64,000 nucleotides of DNA, from the NCBI RefSeq assembly GCF_027568515.1, contig NZ_JANKZF010000001.1, forward strand, positions 124,001-188,000. Direction: 5' to 3'. Made by a program: the position numbers and the translations under genes. Below are positions 7,065 to 14,496 of the stretch, piece by piece. The notes under the pieces are model-generated. The model did not search any database. It was not told where the DNA came from and saw nothing but the letters and a program-made list of their open reading frames with translations. The stretch comes from Arthrobacter sp. HY1533. GTDB lineage: Bacteria; Actinomycetota; Actinomycetes; Actinomycetales; Micrococcaceae. How positions within the stretch are numbered: the stretch's first letter is position 1; the number at the start of each line of letters is the position of its first letter.

Positions 7065-7682
7065 TCAGCTGCAGTCAAAGCCATGCAGTCCGGGCCAGAC
7101 CGGATCGTGCCCGTTTCCATGAACCTCTAGCCTCGCACCATCTGTAGTCCAGGTGAATTCATAGGTGCCGGAGTCAATGGGCCGGTAGCCGTCATCTGCC
7201 TCCCAGGAGCTGACGGGCCGAGCAATGCCCCCGAAACCAACCGCATACAATTCACCGCCTCCGGCAAAGAGGAACGAGTCTTCACGCACTACGGCCCCGC
7301 AGAAGCCAGGGCCTGATGGCGTCAAAGCCGTGTACCGTGCCTCAAAGGCTACATCTCCGAACCCAAGCAACCCCGTGCAGACAATGGTTACAACGGTAAA
7401 TGCGGCCCACCAGCCTGAAGGACGCCGCCGTAGAGCCTCCCCCGAATCCTGATCCAGCCACCGTCGGGTTCCCGCCCGGATGACTGCAATCAACAGCGCG
7501 GTGAAGAGAAATACAGCGCTGATAACCCAGCCCGGCAAAACCACCCAACCCCACACCAACAAGTAGCCAAATATTCCGCCCGCAGCGGCTACCCCCGAGA
7601 ACAGAAGGCAGCCACGGGCGGCCACATCAAGGCGTTTTTCAACGATCGAGCGTGGCTTGGATAATTCAGGGGCGGTTGGCAT
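7065..7682 (-). CDS. Membrane protein with C-terminal soluble domain
   Basis: 205 aa. Three hydrophobic segments (about residues 24-48, 50-68 and 90-112) are followed by a soluble domain of about 95 residues containing GGGELYAVGFGGIARPVSSW and ending HGFDCS. The C-terminal Cys residues (FCGA and FDCS) could pair outside the cell. Start ATG 7682 follows a region without a clear Shine-Dalgarno. Function unknown. Confidence 0.65.
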   Translation of the reverse strand: MPTAPELSKPRSIVEKRLDVAARGCLLFSGVAAAGGIFGYLLVWGWVVLPGWVISAVFLFTALLIAVIRAGTRRWLDQDSGEALRRRPSGWWAAFTVVTIVCTGLLGFGDVAFEARYTALTPSGPGFCGAVVREDSFLFAGGGELYAVGFGGIARPVSSWEADDGYRPIDSGTYEFTWTTDGARLEVHGNGHDPVWPGLHGFDCS

Positions 7683-7766
7683 TGATCAATTCTAGAGGTT
7701 CCGGTCATACTGGCAGCTCAGGCTTACCGCCAACCTATTGTCGGAACGCATCGACGTTGGCCAACT

Positions 7767-7798
7767 GTCCCGCAAGCCGGTCCCTCACCGGACAAAAC
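7767..7798 (+). repeat. Array palindrome, CCGGT variant
   Basis: GTCCCGCAAGCCGGTCCC then TCACCGGACAAAAC. Left arm TCCCGCAAG is canonical; the core hairpin is CCGGT/ACCGG. The same variant occurs at 10384, in the 19536 composite and in the 20800 composite. Confidence 0.75.
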
Positions 7799-7825
7799 AG
7801 CCGCTGACCTTATTGCTAACCTCGA

Positions 7826-7859
7826 CGCCCGGCAATGGGTCGCCACCCATGCAGGACAC
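7826..7859 (+). repeat. Array palindrome
   Basis: CGCCCGGCAATGGGT then CGCCACCCATGCAGGACAC. It has a perfect hairpin ATGGGT/ACCCAT and the GCAGGACA right end. It lies 28 bases from the previous copy and five bases upstream of the fragment starting at 7864. Confidence 0.55.
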
Positions 7860-7863
7860 TAAT

Positions 7864-8175
7864 GCTTGAACACGAGGGCGTTTTTCAAGCTGGTGGTGGA
7901 TGTAGCCAAGCTGACGAAGGCAGTAACGGTACAAGTGCGCCGCAGTCGAAGCTCGTAGTCCTACCGGACTCTCCCGATACCCGGCTCTTGGTGGACCTTA
8001 CGAGTCACGTCAACGACCTGTCTGAGGCAGCGCACTCGCTGGGCAGGGCGCTGGATAGCTGCGAGGGCTCCGAAATTTGGGAGCCACTCACTTCCCACGC
8101 GGTCACGGCATACATACGCCCCTTCATCCACTCCAACGTCCGCGTCCGCCTCGACCAGCAGCGGAGGCGGAGCAA
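7864..8175 (+). pseudogene. 5' fragment of a truncated gene
   Basis: About 95 convincing codons: TRLLVDLTSHVNDLSEAAHS, then SEIWEPLTSHAVTAYIRPF and NVRVRLDQ. This pattern (W/EPL-HAVTAYIRPF-SNVR-RLD) resembles the N-terminal half of a family of roughly 190-residue actinobacterial hypothetical proteins as I remember it. After about 8165 the frame loses protein character and runs into a hairpin and the antisense of the next gene, so the 3' half is missing. ATG 7864 follows directly after a palindrome. The inference is a gene truncated when the 8212-9105 gene was placed next to it. Confidence 0.45.
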
Positions 8176-8179
8176 TTCA

Positions 8180-8205
8180 GTGAGCGCCGCCACTCTGGCG
8201 TTCAC
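8180..8205 (-). terminator. Hairpin downstream of the 8212 gene
   Basis: GTGAGCGCC, 7-base loop, then GGCGTTCAC: nine positions per arm with one mismatch, seven bases past the minus-strand stop codon. No T-tract. It may be a terminator for the 8212-9105 gene or mark a junction. Confidence 0.4.
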
Positions 8206-8211
8206 TCAACC

Positions 8212-9105
8212 TTATGCACCGGTCTTGATAAGACTCTCCTGTCGGACTGTCTCCGCCACCCAGTACCAGGTGAACAGGAGGATCGCGGCCCACTCGATGT
8301 ACGCGACGGCGTTCTCAAAGCGCAGTCCAAAGGTCAAGTGCCAGATAAGTGCCAACCCGACTACGACCATGAACCCCACGATCACCCGATACTGAAGCGC
8401 GATCTTGGGGGTGCTCGCCTTGGCGTCAGTGTCCCAGCCGTGACTGGCTATCGCGGTGGCGAGGCCTACGATCATGAGGATCGCCGCGACCATGTGAATG
8501 CCCGCATAGGTGCGCATTATCAGCCCTGTCACCAGCAACAGGATGAGGAACCCTGCGCCCAGCCCGAGCGTGACGAAGAACAAGATTCTGTGCGCCATTG
8601 ACGTACTCATGGTGTGCCTCTTCAGGAGACCCCGGGCCCACTCTATGCCAAAGAAGACAGAGGCAACGACGACAAGCGATATGACGATGACGGGCAGAAC
8701 TTTCACGAGTTCATCCGCGGCGGCTTCTGCATCGGTCAGTTCTTGCCCCTGCAGTATGGTCCTGCCCGTGAGGACTTCATTCAGTGAGTACGGAACGAAC
8801 GCGACAAACATGGCGTAGAAGCCTGCAACGTTCAGGGCAAGGTCTTCCACTGGCTTGCCACGGTACACAATGAGGCAAGCGCCGATGGCCACCAAGACAC
8901 CGACCAAGATGTCGCGTAGCGGGGTGTCGTAGTTTGCGCTGATGGAGTCGGCGAAGTCGCCGAGCATCCACCCGCCAATGGCAGTCGTTATCAGCAGGAA
9001 GACGGGAAGCGCGATCAAGAACATCCGAAGATGCCTGTAAGTTTCGACTGCCTGCCTAGGCTCTTTCGCGATGGCGTCTACTTCTTGCGGACTCTGAACA
9101 TTCAC
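8212..9105 (-). CDS. Polytopic membrane protein, unknown function
   Basis: About 297 aa with seven to eight transmembrane segments in a regular spacing (FLIALPVFLLITTAIGGWML, LVGVLVAIGACLIVY, VIVISLVVVASVFFG, ILFFVTLGLGAGFLILLLV and others). It shows no substrate-binding signature, so it is not assignable to a transporter class by eye. I prefer GTG 9105 because GGGGG lies five bases upstream; the TTG four codons earlier overlaps that Shine-Dalgarno. Largest gene of the array. Its 3' end converges on the truncated fragment at 7864. Confidence 0.7.
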   Translation of the reverse strand: MNVQSPQEVDAIAKEPRQAVETYRHLRMFLIALPVFLLITTAIGGWMLGDFADSISANYDTPLRDILVGVLVAIGACLIVYRGKPVEDLALNVAGFYAMFVAFVPYSLNEVLTGRTILQGQELTDAEAAADELVKVLPVIVISLVVVASVFFGIEWARGLLKRHTMSTSMAHRILFFVTLGLGAGFLILLLVTGLIMRTYAGIHMVAAILMIVGLATAIASHGWDTDAKASTPKIALQYRVIVGFMVVVGLALIWHLTFGLRFENAVAYIEWAAILLFTWYWVAETVRQESLIKTGA

Positions 9106-9597
9106 GTCTACCCCCAAGCGATATCGCCAGGCGTCGTTGCCTGACGTTATGATTGTCGTCGGTCCGAGTCCATATCGCTAGAGGTTCACCGACTTCGGGC
9201 GATTCTATGGACAACCGGTATTCCCGCCCGTTCTGGCAGGAGCGTTTGCCGATTAGCAGGGGCGACATTTAGTGCCGCAAAAAGTCCGCCATTTACCGCT
9301 AACAGTCACAGATGTCATTTTCAGTACTCGTCTGCACGGCCTTGAGATGCCCGTAGACGGAACCCCTTGCAGGACAACCTTCGCCAGAATTGTTTCGAAC
9401 CGACTAAAGGACCCGAAAACTAATCGTTGTGACAGCAAATCTTTCAAGATCCAGCATCGCTAATTTCGCGCCGATCGGCACAAGTCTCTAATGGACTCGA
9501 TAGTCTCGTACTCTTGTGGCCGCGGCGCCTGAGTCTGGTGTATGTTCCTACACAGGTTGTGGTCGCGCGATTCGTCCTCTGCACGAGGGGTTCGACG
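9106..9597. other. Intergenic stretch with palindrome and shared flank
   Basis: 492 bases without a supportable gene. It contains the palindrome at 9349-9378 with its extended flank from 9313, and a possible B-like relic around 9221-9245 (CCCGCCCGTTCTGGCAGGAG). The rest shows no coding signal in either direction. Confidence 0.45.
9313..9378 (+). repeat. Array palindrome with extended left flank
   Basis: Palindrome at 9349-9378: GCCCGTAGACGGAACC then CCTTGCAGGACAAC. The flank from 9313 (TGTCATTTTCAGTACTCG, then TCTGCACGG) matches 4392-4418 with only a few changes. Confidence 0.75.
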
Positions 9598-10107
9598 TCA
9601 GTCGGGGGTGTAGGGGCTGATCTCCAGCTGGTCAGCTCCGTGATCGTGTAATGCCTCGACGACACGCTGTGTGGCGATGAAAGGAAAGTTCTGACCCGTC
9701 TGGCCGTAGATGTTCTGAATGTCAGACCCCGGGGACGGATCGGTCGCGAAGCCGGTGTATCCCTCGACAGGCGAGTCGGCGTGGTCTCGAACCTCGACGT
9801 CGAAGGTTCGGTAACCGGTGACCTGAGCTGCGCGAAGTGCCTCGACGAAACGAGTGGAGGCAATCTTCAACGTGCTCCCACCGGTCCACAGTAGGTCACC
9901 GTACTTCTTGCCTCCGTTGTAGGGAGCAAGCCATACCGGGAAGGGAAGTTCATCAGGACGCCAGTCCACGATGAACGGATAGACACTGGTGACACCGTCG
10001 GGCATGTACCAAGGTTCTCCGGTGATCTTCGGCTTACCTTGTCCGCAGACGGTGAGCCACACGTAGTTGCGTTTTGATCTGGCCTGTATGCGAAACCACT
10101 CGGACAT
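9598..10107 (-). CDS. Hypothetical soluble protein, possibly immunity-like
   Basis: 169 aa, soluble, aromatic-rich: MSEWFRIQARSKRNYVWLTV, EPWYMPDGVTSVYPFIVDW, FPVWLAPYNGGKKYGDLLW. A conserved-looking C-terminal block covers the ends of strands (NFPFIATQRVVEALHDHGAD). ATG 10107 is preceded by AAAGGTGAG seven bases upstream, clearly better than the longer frame. Single-domain proteins of this size and composition include polymorphic-toxin immunity proteins, but no toxin lies nearby, so that is only a thought. No family assigned. Confidence 0.6.
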   Translation of the reverse strand: MSEWFRIQARSKRNYVWLTVCGQGKPKITGEPWYMPDGVTSVYPFIVDWRPDELPFPVWLAPYNGGKKYGDLLWTGGSTLKIASTRFVEALRAAQVTGYRTFDVEVRDHADSPVEGYTGFATDPSPGSDIQNIYGQTGQNFPFIATQRVVEALHDHGADQLEISPYTPD

Positions 10108-10348
10108 ACGCTCACCTTTCAGCAACGGTCGTAGTTCGAGCAGATGACCTTCATCGACGTACAAAAATTACGTATGTTCATGGGGTTCCCCGCTACCCTA
10201 TGTGTCGTGACGATCGCTATCAATAGTCACCGAAGACATAAATCTAGCCGTTGCCCTGGGCGCTACACCAGAGCTCGTTTTCTGGAAAATAGCCTCGGTC
10301 TTTCATGAGGGTGGTCGATCGCCCGCCGTCCCATCCTCGCAAAAAGCA

Positions 10349-10373
10349 CCCGCAGGGGATCCGTCCGGATAGG
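10349..10373 (+). repeat. Array palindrome
   Basis: ACCCGCAGGGGATCC then GTCCGGATAGG. Left arm canonical, right arm partly eroded. First of a cluster of three. Confidence 0.6.
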
Positions 10374-10383
10374 CATTTCCGAG

Positions 10384-10413
10384 GGTCCCGCAAGCCGGTC
10401 CCTCTCCGGGACG
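10384..10413 (+). repeat. Array palindrome, CCGGT variant
   Basis: GGTCCCGCAAGCCGG then TCCCTCTCCGGGACGC. It combines the CCGGT-type left half with the canonical CCGGGAC right half. Second of three. Confidence 0.8.
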
Positions 10414-10456
10414 CTGAACTACTCAGCTCAACGATGGCTGCGAGATCGATGATGGC

Positions 10457-10485
10457 GCCCGCAGGGGAACGGCCTTCGGGACAGC
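10457..10485 (+). repeat. Array palindrome, canonical
   Basis: GCCCGCAGGGGAACGG then CCTTCGGGACAGC. Third of the cluster and one of the best matches to the consensus; it sits 18 bases past the stop of the minus-strand GNAT gene. Confidence 0.85.
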
Positions 10486-10502
10486 ATCCATGTGTGACTC
10501 GG

Positions 10503-10964
10503 TTAGCTTTGTGGTTGATGTGCCTGTGTGGGCTCGAGGCGCAAGTGCAGAATCGGGAATGCGCGGCCTTCACCGTCGGTTTCGGAGCGACCTATCTCAG
10601 CGAATCCCTTTGCGGCGTAAAAGTTTCGTCCCGATGGGTTCTGTTCATTGACGTCGACTCGTATGGACTGCCGGCCAGTGAGGACCGATTCAAGTAGGGC
10701 ACTCCCGATCCCTTGGCCCTGTGCGAGAGCATCAACAAACAGCATCTCCACTGTGTCATTCTCGATCGCGATGAACCCCATCGGTTGCCCCTCTACTTCG
10801 GCAACACGCAGGTCGGACATCTGAGGCAAATATGTTGCTACGTCCTGTTCTATGGCATCCACATCCGATGGTTTCAAGAACGTGTGTGTTGCCTCGACTG
10901 AGCGGCGCCAAATCGCCAGTAGAACAGAATAGTCGTCATCGATAGCTGTGCGGATCCAAACCAT
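10503..10964 (-). CDS. GNAT acetyltransferase, YjaB-like
   Basis: 153 aa. It resembles Escherichia coli YjaB along its length: AIWRRSVEATHTFL near the N-terminus, MLFVDALAQGQGIGSALLES (acetyl-CoA motif A with QGxGIG, about residues 73-92), then VDVNEQNPSGRNFYAAKGF and GRSETDGEGRAFPILHL, matching YjaB VNEQN...FY..GF..GRSE.D..G...P.L.L as I remember it. An acetyltransferase with unknown acceptor. ATG 10964. The stop codon lies 18 bases from a canonical palindrome. Confidence 0.85.
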   Translation of the reverse strand: MVWIRTAIDDDYSVLLAIWRRSVEATHTFLKPSDVDAIEQDVATYLPQMSDLRVAEVEGQPMGFIAIENDTVEMLFVDALAQGQGIGSALLESVLTGRQSIRVDVNEQNPSGRNFYAAKGFAEIGRSETDGEGRAFPILHLRLEPTQAHQPQS

Positions 10965-11302
10965 GGCATCATCCTATTACGCTGCGGAAGCCCGGATTAG
11001 TTCAGATTCCGGCACCTCGTGGTCCCGAAGATGGCCCGTCGCTGAACACACTCGCATGGAGATGTGCGTCTCGCAGGGGAACCTCCTACGGGACAACGAC
11101 GATCGGTTGGGCGAGTTTCGGGATGACGGATGCTCATCAGGAGAAGCCCGGCGCGATCTACTGGTCGTCGATCTGTCAGGCACTGCGGCGAGGGATGCCG
11201 GTAGAGTGTGGCGTTCGACCATGTATCAGCTCGGCAGCAGCCAAACGGAACGGCCCGTTCAATCCTTGCAGCTTCTGACATCCGACCCACGAAAAGCCAA
11301 CT
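10965..11302. other. Gene-free stretch with one palindrome
   Basis: 338 bases between the divergent YjaB-like and HIT genes. They contain the palindrome at 11069-11098; frames on both strands here read as low-complexity shadows. The 5' regions of both genes lie here, but I see no clear promoter. Confidence 0.45.
11069..11098 (+). repeat. Array palindrome, canonical
   Basis: TCTCGCAGGGGAACC then TCCTACGGGACAACG. Matches the consensus at nearly every position; close relative of 19641-19670. Confidence 0.85.
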
Positions 11303-11788
11303 ATGGAGTCCTCGAAGATAGATCGCGTCGGATCAGCGATCAAAGGCGAGAATCCCACGGTAATGGCACACCTCGATTGTGGATTTGCAGTCATCGGCGA
11401 CGTCCAATGGCTTCCAGGGTACCCAGTGCTGCTCACTGAGCGGACCGGAATTGATCGTCTTTCAGAACTACCTCGCTCTGAACGGTCAGCATTCTTGAAC
11501 AGCGTAGATGTACTGGCCGAAGCGGTCGAAATAGCCAGTAGACAATTGGACCCTGCATTCCTCCGAGTCAACATCGATATTCTTGGAAACACGGACCCAT
11601 TCCTGCATGCCCACATTTGGCCGCGGTACCAATGGGAAGCTCCCGAAATGCGCTCCAAGCCGGTTTGGCTTTACCCAGGCACCAACTGGTCAGATCCAGC
11701 CACTTCACTCAACTCCTCGCATGACCCCTACAGGTTCGGCATCACGGCCCAAATCAAGGAACTCTCACCGCACTCCACAGTCTCATAG
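11303..11788 (+). CDS. HIT-family hydrolase
   Basis: 161 aa. The histidine-triad-like motif FLHAHIWPRY (about residues 99-108) is the HIT signature HxHxH in a variant form, preceded by the strand FLRVNIDILGNTDP typical of the HIT fold. Family members hydrolyse or transfer nucleotide phosphates (Ap4A, AMP-lysine); the third His is replaced (HAHIW), as in several bacterial HIT-like proteins, so activity is uncertain. The TAG stop (11786-11788) lies inside the left arm of the palindrome at 11780. The start at ATG 11303 lacks a good Shine-Dalgarno. Confidence 0.75.
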   Translation: MESSKIDRVGSAIKGENPTVMAHLDCGFAVIGDVQWLPGYPVLLTERTGIDRLSELPRSERSAFLNSVDVLAEAVEIASRQLDPAFLRVNIDILGNTDPFLHAHIWPRYQWEAPEMRSKPVWLYPGTNWSDPATSLNSSHDPYRFGITAQIKELSPHSTVS

Positions 11789-11811
11789 ACCGAACCTTCT
11801 ACGGGGCAACC
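11780..11811 (+). repeat. Array palindrome overlapping a stop codon
   Basis: GTCTCATAGACCGAACC then TTCTACGGGGCAACC. The TAG of the HIT gene is part of the left arm; centre CCGAACC and right arm CTACGGGGCA are conserved. Confidence 0.75.
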
Positions 11812-11927
11812 GTGTGAGTCAGGCTTTTTGATGCCGAGACGCAGGTTAAATGAATTGTTCCCGAGTTTGTTCCGAGGAGTATTCGGCGACGGCCGGGTTT
11901 GCTGGGGATTCCGGATAGATTTGTGGA

Positions 11928-12287
11928 ATGGGAAAGCGCCGTAGGAAACTACTCTTCATTGCTGTGTCCTTAATGGCGTTTGTTTGGGTGACCAGTGTTG
12001 GATTGACCTTCATCAACGAAGGGAAAATACCATCCGACACGGCGTTCCCGGACGTCCCCGGGCCGGCCGTCGTGAAGGGCATTTCGATGCAGTGCGGTTC
12101 GGGAGGCTGCTGGCGCGAAATGGCCATCGAGGCCGATTCGACTGTGGTTGCCAACGAGCTCATCAATGAGATGGATCTGTCCCAAGAGCGCTGTAGCGCC
12201 AGGAACCTGCTCACATTGACACGAATTTGCACTAGTTCTAGCCATGCAGGCGGTCAGTTGCGCGTCTATCTGCGCTACGCCTACTAG
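11928..12287 (+). CDS. Small secreted or membrane-anchored protein
   Basis: 119 aa. The basic N-terminus MGKRRRK precedes one hydrophobic helix (LLFIAVSLMAFVWVTSVGLTF), so the protein is anchored by an uncleaved signal or secreted. The outer part has four Cys residues (CGSGGC, RCSA, RICTS) that could form two disulphides. Family unknown. Single gene, convergent with the 12363 lipoprotein; a palindrome lies between them. Confidence 0.65.
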   Translation: MGKRRRKLLFIAVSLMAFVWVTSVGLTFINEGKIPSDTAFPDVPGPAVVKGISMQCGSGGCWREMAIEADSTVVANELINEMDLSQERCSARNLLTLTRICTSSSHAGGQLRVYLRYAY

Positions 12288-12312
12288 GTAGGAGCGATGC
12301 CGGATCAGGCAT

Positions 12313-12345
12313 ACCCGTTGACGGAAATTTTCGGTGGCGGACAAT
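12313..12345 (+). repeat. Array palindrome
   Basis: ACCCGTTGACGGAAATTT then TCGGTGGCGGACAATG. Left arm CCCGTTGACGGAA is canonical and the right end is GGCGGACAA. It lies between convergent stops. Confidence 0.6.
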
Positions 12346-12362
12346 GCGGCAATCGAGCACGG

Positions 12363-13049
12363 TCAGTACCCTGCCGCCGGCTTCTGCTCGATGTAGTTAA
12401 TGATGAAAAAACCGTCGAAGGGCACCAGTTCCACGTACCATCGGGTTGGCTTGGCCAACCCCGCCCAGTCTGTTGGATCTGCTGGCGTGCCAGGCGCCGG
12501 ACGGTAAATAGCATCAAATTTTAGGAACGTTCCATTCACTGTGGCGCTGGAAGAGATTTCCTTGAGCAATTCAAAACGCCCTGGAGTTCCTTGACGGTCG
12601 GCACTGGTCCCTACGGCATTGCGCAGGGCCTGGGCCGTGAGCTCTTGCTGCCCGGCATAGTAGTCCTGCCACGCAACATCGGTTTGTGTTGTGAAGATAG
12701 TTTGTGAGTAGGCGATACGGCTTTGTTCAGCCAACCCGTCCAAACATGCATCCGGCACAGTGCCCGCCGTGCCGGTCCAGCCCTTGAGTATGTCCGTTCC
12801 CGCGTTGACCCAAGAGCTGTAGGAATTCAAGACGTTGGCGATTGATTCTTCAGGGTTTCCCTGCGGGATCCTTACGGCCTGGACCGCATCCGGTGGCAGT
12901 ATGGGACAGCTGGCGTCAAGGACTGATTCCGGGGATTGGCTAGCCGTGGGCAAGGGTGGTTGCTGTAGGTCCGAAGTGCATCCGCCCAGTCCGCCCACCA
13001 GGGCAAGTCCGAGCACCGCCGTCGTGATGGTCCTGAAATATCTGCCCAC
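12363..13049 (-). CDS. Lipoprotein, unknown function
   Basis: About 228 aa. With GTG 13049 as start (GGGGGA six bases upstream) the protein begins MGRYFRTITTAVLGLALVG and ends its signal at the lipobox LGGC (about Cys24). The mature domain is about 200 aa: SPESVLDASCPILPPDAVQA, a helix-rich middle, and a C-terminal beta part (VNGTFLKFDAIYRP, RWYVELVPFDGFFIINYI). It looks like a small extracytoplasmic beta domain of the kind seen in actinobacterial lipoproteins, but I cannot name it. The longer frame upstream would bury the signal peptide. Confidence 0.7.
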   Translation of the reverse strand: MGRYFRTITTAVLGLALVGGLGGCTSDLQQPPLPTASQSPESVLDASCPILPPDAVQAVRIPQGNPEESIANVLNSYSSWVNAGTDILKGWTGTAGTVPDACLDGLAEQSRIAYSQTIFTTQTDVAWQDYYAGQQELTAQALRNAVGTSADRQGTPGRFELLKEISSSATVNGTFLKFDAIYRPAPGTPADPTDWAGLAKPTRWYVELVPFDGFFIINYIEQKPAAGY

Positions 13050-13130
13050 AACATCCCCCAATCCTGTGCCAGCCCATTTGGCCAACGCGAATCAGTCTAA
13101 TGTCCGGCGACTCCTTCTCCAGACCGGACG

Positions 13131-13420
13131 CTAGTGGAGTCTCCCAAAGCTACCGACTGCATCGGGCGGAATGCGCTCTCCCTCTATGGACATGACTAGG
13201 GCCATAAGCACGATCCCAACCAGCAGGACACGAACAGCACCACCCAGCAGACCTTGATCGCTTCAGGTGGTTGGGCAGCCCGCGGAACTGACATCAATCT
13301 CAGGACAGCTCCTCCATTGGGTTAGGAACATCACAAATCCACCTGCCACGCCCGCGAGATTCAAGGGGTTCTCAAAGCCGCATACACGGTCTCTCTGTAA
13401 GCTCGCATGGTTCAGCCAAA
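13131..13420 (-). pseudogene. Possible frameshifted small membrane-protein gene
   Basis: Two minus-strand frames read like consecutive halves of one protein. The first (stop at 13263) includes NPLNLAGVAGGFVMFLTQW and CPEIDVSSAGCP. The second (stop at 13131) includes GGAVRVLLVGIVLMALVMS, a good transmembrane helix, then IEGERIPPDAVGSFGRLH. Neither half has a credible start. A single frameshift near 13263 would join them. This is my reading by eye and could be chance. Confidence 0.3.
13165..13194 (+). repeat. Weak palindrome relic
   Basis: GGGCGGAATGCGCTC then TCCCTCTATGGACATG. Centre GCGGAATGCGCTCT and GGACA end recall the copy at 16294; the arms are poor. Confidence 0.25.
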
Positions 13421-13446
13421 CACGGCATCGTTAATCTCTTCATCCA

Positions 13447-13474
13447 GCCGTAGGGGAACCTTGAACGGGCGCTG
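13447..13474 (+). repeat. Array palindrome, canonical
   Basis: GCCGTAGGGGAACC then TTGAACGGGCGCTG. Strong match; 50 bases upstream of the GNAT start. Confidence 0.8.
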
Positions 13475-13523
13475 CTTCTCGACTGTGCCAGGCCATTCGG
13501 ACGTACATAGCTAGAGTGGAGCG

Positions 13524-13967
13524 ATGCTTACGATTCGTCTGTCGCGCCCCTCGGACACGCCCAGCCTCATCAAGCTTCGGACCACATGGGTAGCGGAACA
13601 AGCGGGAGGGCCGCTGGAAGATCCGGATTTTGAGCGAGACTATCGCAGTTGGGAAGCGAACAATCCGCGGACGATGTTCGTTGCGGACATGGACGGTGCG
13701 TTGGTCGGAATGCTGAATCTGATGGTATTCGAACGAATGCCGAGGCCTGGCAAGAAGTCAACATGTTGGGTCTATCTCGGAAACGCATTCGTTGTCGCGG
13801 ACAACCGAAACATGGGCGTTGGAAGCCGTCTCATGGACGCAGCGATACAGTTCTCCCAGGACATTCGCGCGGCCCGCATAGTACTGTCGCCTTCGGACGA
13901 ATCTCAGAGCTTCTATGCAAGACACGGATTTGAGCCTGCAGACGAACTACTTGTGAGGCGACTTTAG
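13524..13967 (+). CDS. GNAT family N-acetyltransferase
   Basis: 147 aa. Begins MLTIRLSRPSDTPSLIKLRT, the usual first strand and helix of GNATs. It then has the central strand MFVADMDGALVGMLNLMVF, motif A YLGNAFVVADNRNMGVGSRLM (NRNMGVGS, about residues 91-103), and motif B ESQSFYARHGFEPA near the C-terminus. Typical full length for a single-domain N-acetyltransferase; substrate unknown. Upstream and downstream borders are palindromes (13447 and 14014), so it is a clean one-gene unit. Confidence 0.85.
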   Translation: MLTIRLSRPSDTPSLIKLRTTWVAEQAGGPLEDPDFERDYRSWEANNPRTMFVADMDGALVGMLNLMVFERMPRPGKKSTCWVYLGNAFVVADNRNMGVGSRLMDAAIQFSQDIRAARIVLSPSDESQSFYARHGFEPADELLVRRL

Positions 13968-14013
13968 TTCCAGCGATCACGTGCATGCCCGTCGGGACCC
14001 GTCGGTCCTTGAG

Positions 14014-14042
14014 TCAGATGGCGAACCTCCTGCGGGACGCTA
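14014..14042 (+). repeat. Array palindrome overlapping a stop codon
   Basis: TCAGATGGCGAACC then TCCTGCGGGACGCTA. Its last bases CTA are the complement of the TAG stop of the minus-strand gene at 14040-14333. Confidence 0.75.
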
Positions 14043-14333
14043 TCCGCGAAGCTCTCCCCAACCGAACCCACTTTCCGCAACGAAATCCTGCAACTCGCTA
14101 CGCAAACGGGCCGTGAATCCACTGGCTCCTTCGGGCGGATACAGCCAGAACCCCATTTGCTCGTCGTGAACGAAGACCCGCAGCAGCAAATCCGCACTGA
14201 TGATCCTTGACGACGTGACCGGTTCGCCCTTCGCCGTCACCACATCCATGCTGGTGTGCTCGAGCTCTTTCGTCGTCAGAATAGCCTCGAGTGCTGGCCG
14301 TGCCGCAAGCAAGATATCTTCCACGATCATCAT
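14040..14333 (-). CDS. Hypothetical protein, 97 aa
   Basis: Small soluble protein: MMIVEDILLAARPALEAIL, TTKELEHTSMDVVTAKGEPV, LLLRVFVHDEQMGFWLYPPE, RSELQDFVAESGFGWGE. The alternation of strands and amphipathic helices looks like a folded domain, possibly a sensor or immunity-like protein; no family recognised. The stop overlaps the end of the palindrome at 14014. Start ATG 14333 or the adjacent ATG 14330. Confidence 0.6.
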   Translation of the reverse strand: MMIVEDILLAARPALEAILTTKELEHTSMDVVTAKGEPVTSSRIISADLLLRVFVHDEQMGFWLYPPEGASGFTARLRSELQDFVAESGFGWGELRG

Positions 14334-14376
14334 CTGTCCATGCTCACAGCCGCCGAGCGCCTAGGCAAGAGTGACG

Positions 14377-14405
14377 CCTGTTCAAGGAACGTCCTGTGGG
14401 ACGCA
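14377..14405 (+). repeat. Array palindrome
   Basis: GCCTGTTCAAGGAACG then TCCTGTGGGACGC. Centre AAGGAACG and right arm CCTGTGGGAC conserved. It lies about 90 bases upstream of the secreted-protein gene at 14497. Confidence 0.7.
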
Positions 14406-14496
14406 AATTGTTCTCAAATTTACTGGCTTGCATTCCGGCAGTGGACTGGGCGATTAGGCCCGGATACGCTTGGGCATATCCGAATAGGAGGCACTA

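Larger units (their letters stand above)
10108..10502. other. Gene-free stretch holding three palindromes
   Basis: 395 bases with no gene. Three palindromes lie within 137 bases (10349-10373, 10384-10413, 10457-10485), the densest cluster in the window, as if cassettes between them had been lost. Confidence 0.6.
13050..13523. other. Stretch with a broken small gene and two palindromes
   Basis: 474 bases. They hold a possible broken small membrane-protein gene on the minus strand (13131-13420), a weak palindrome relic (13165-13194) inside that region and a strong palindrome (13447-13474). Confidence 0.45.

Noticed and set aside
10948-11439. + strand frame over the palindrome at 11069
   Set aside because: Contains the palindrome, low-complexity composition, and overlaps the HIT gene in another frame.
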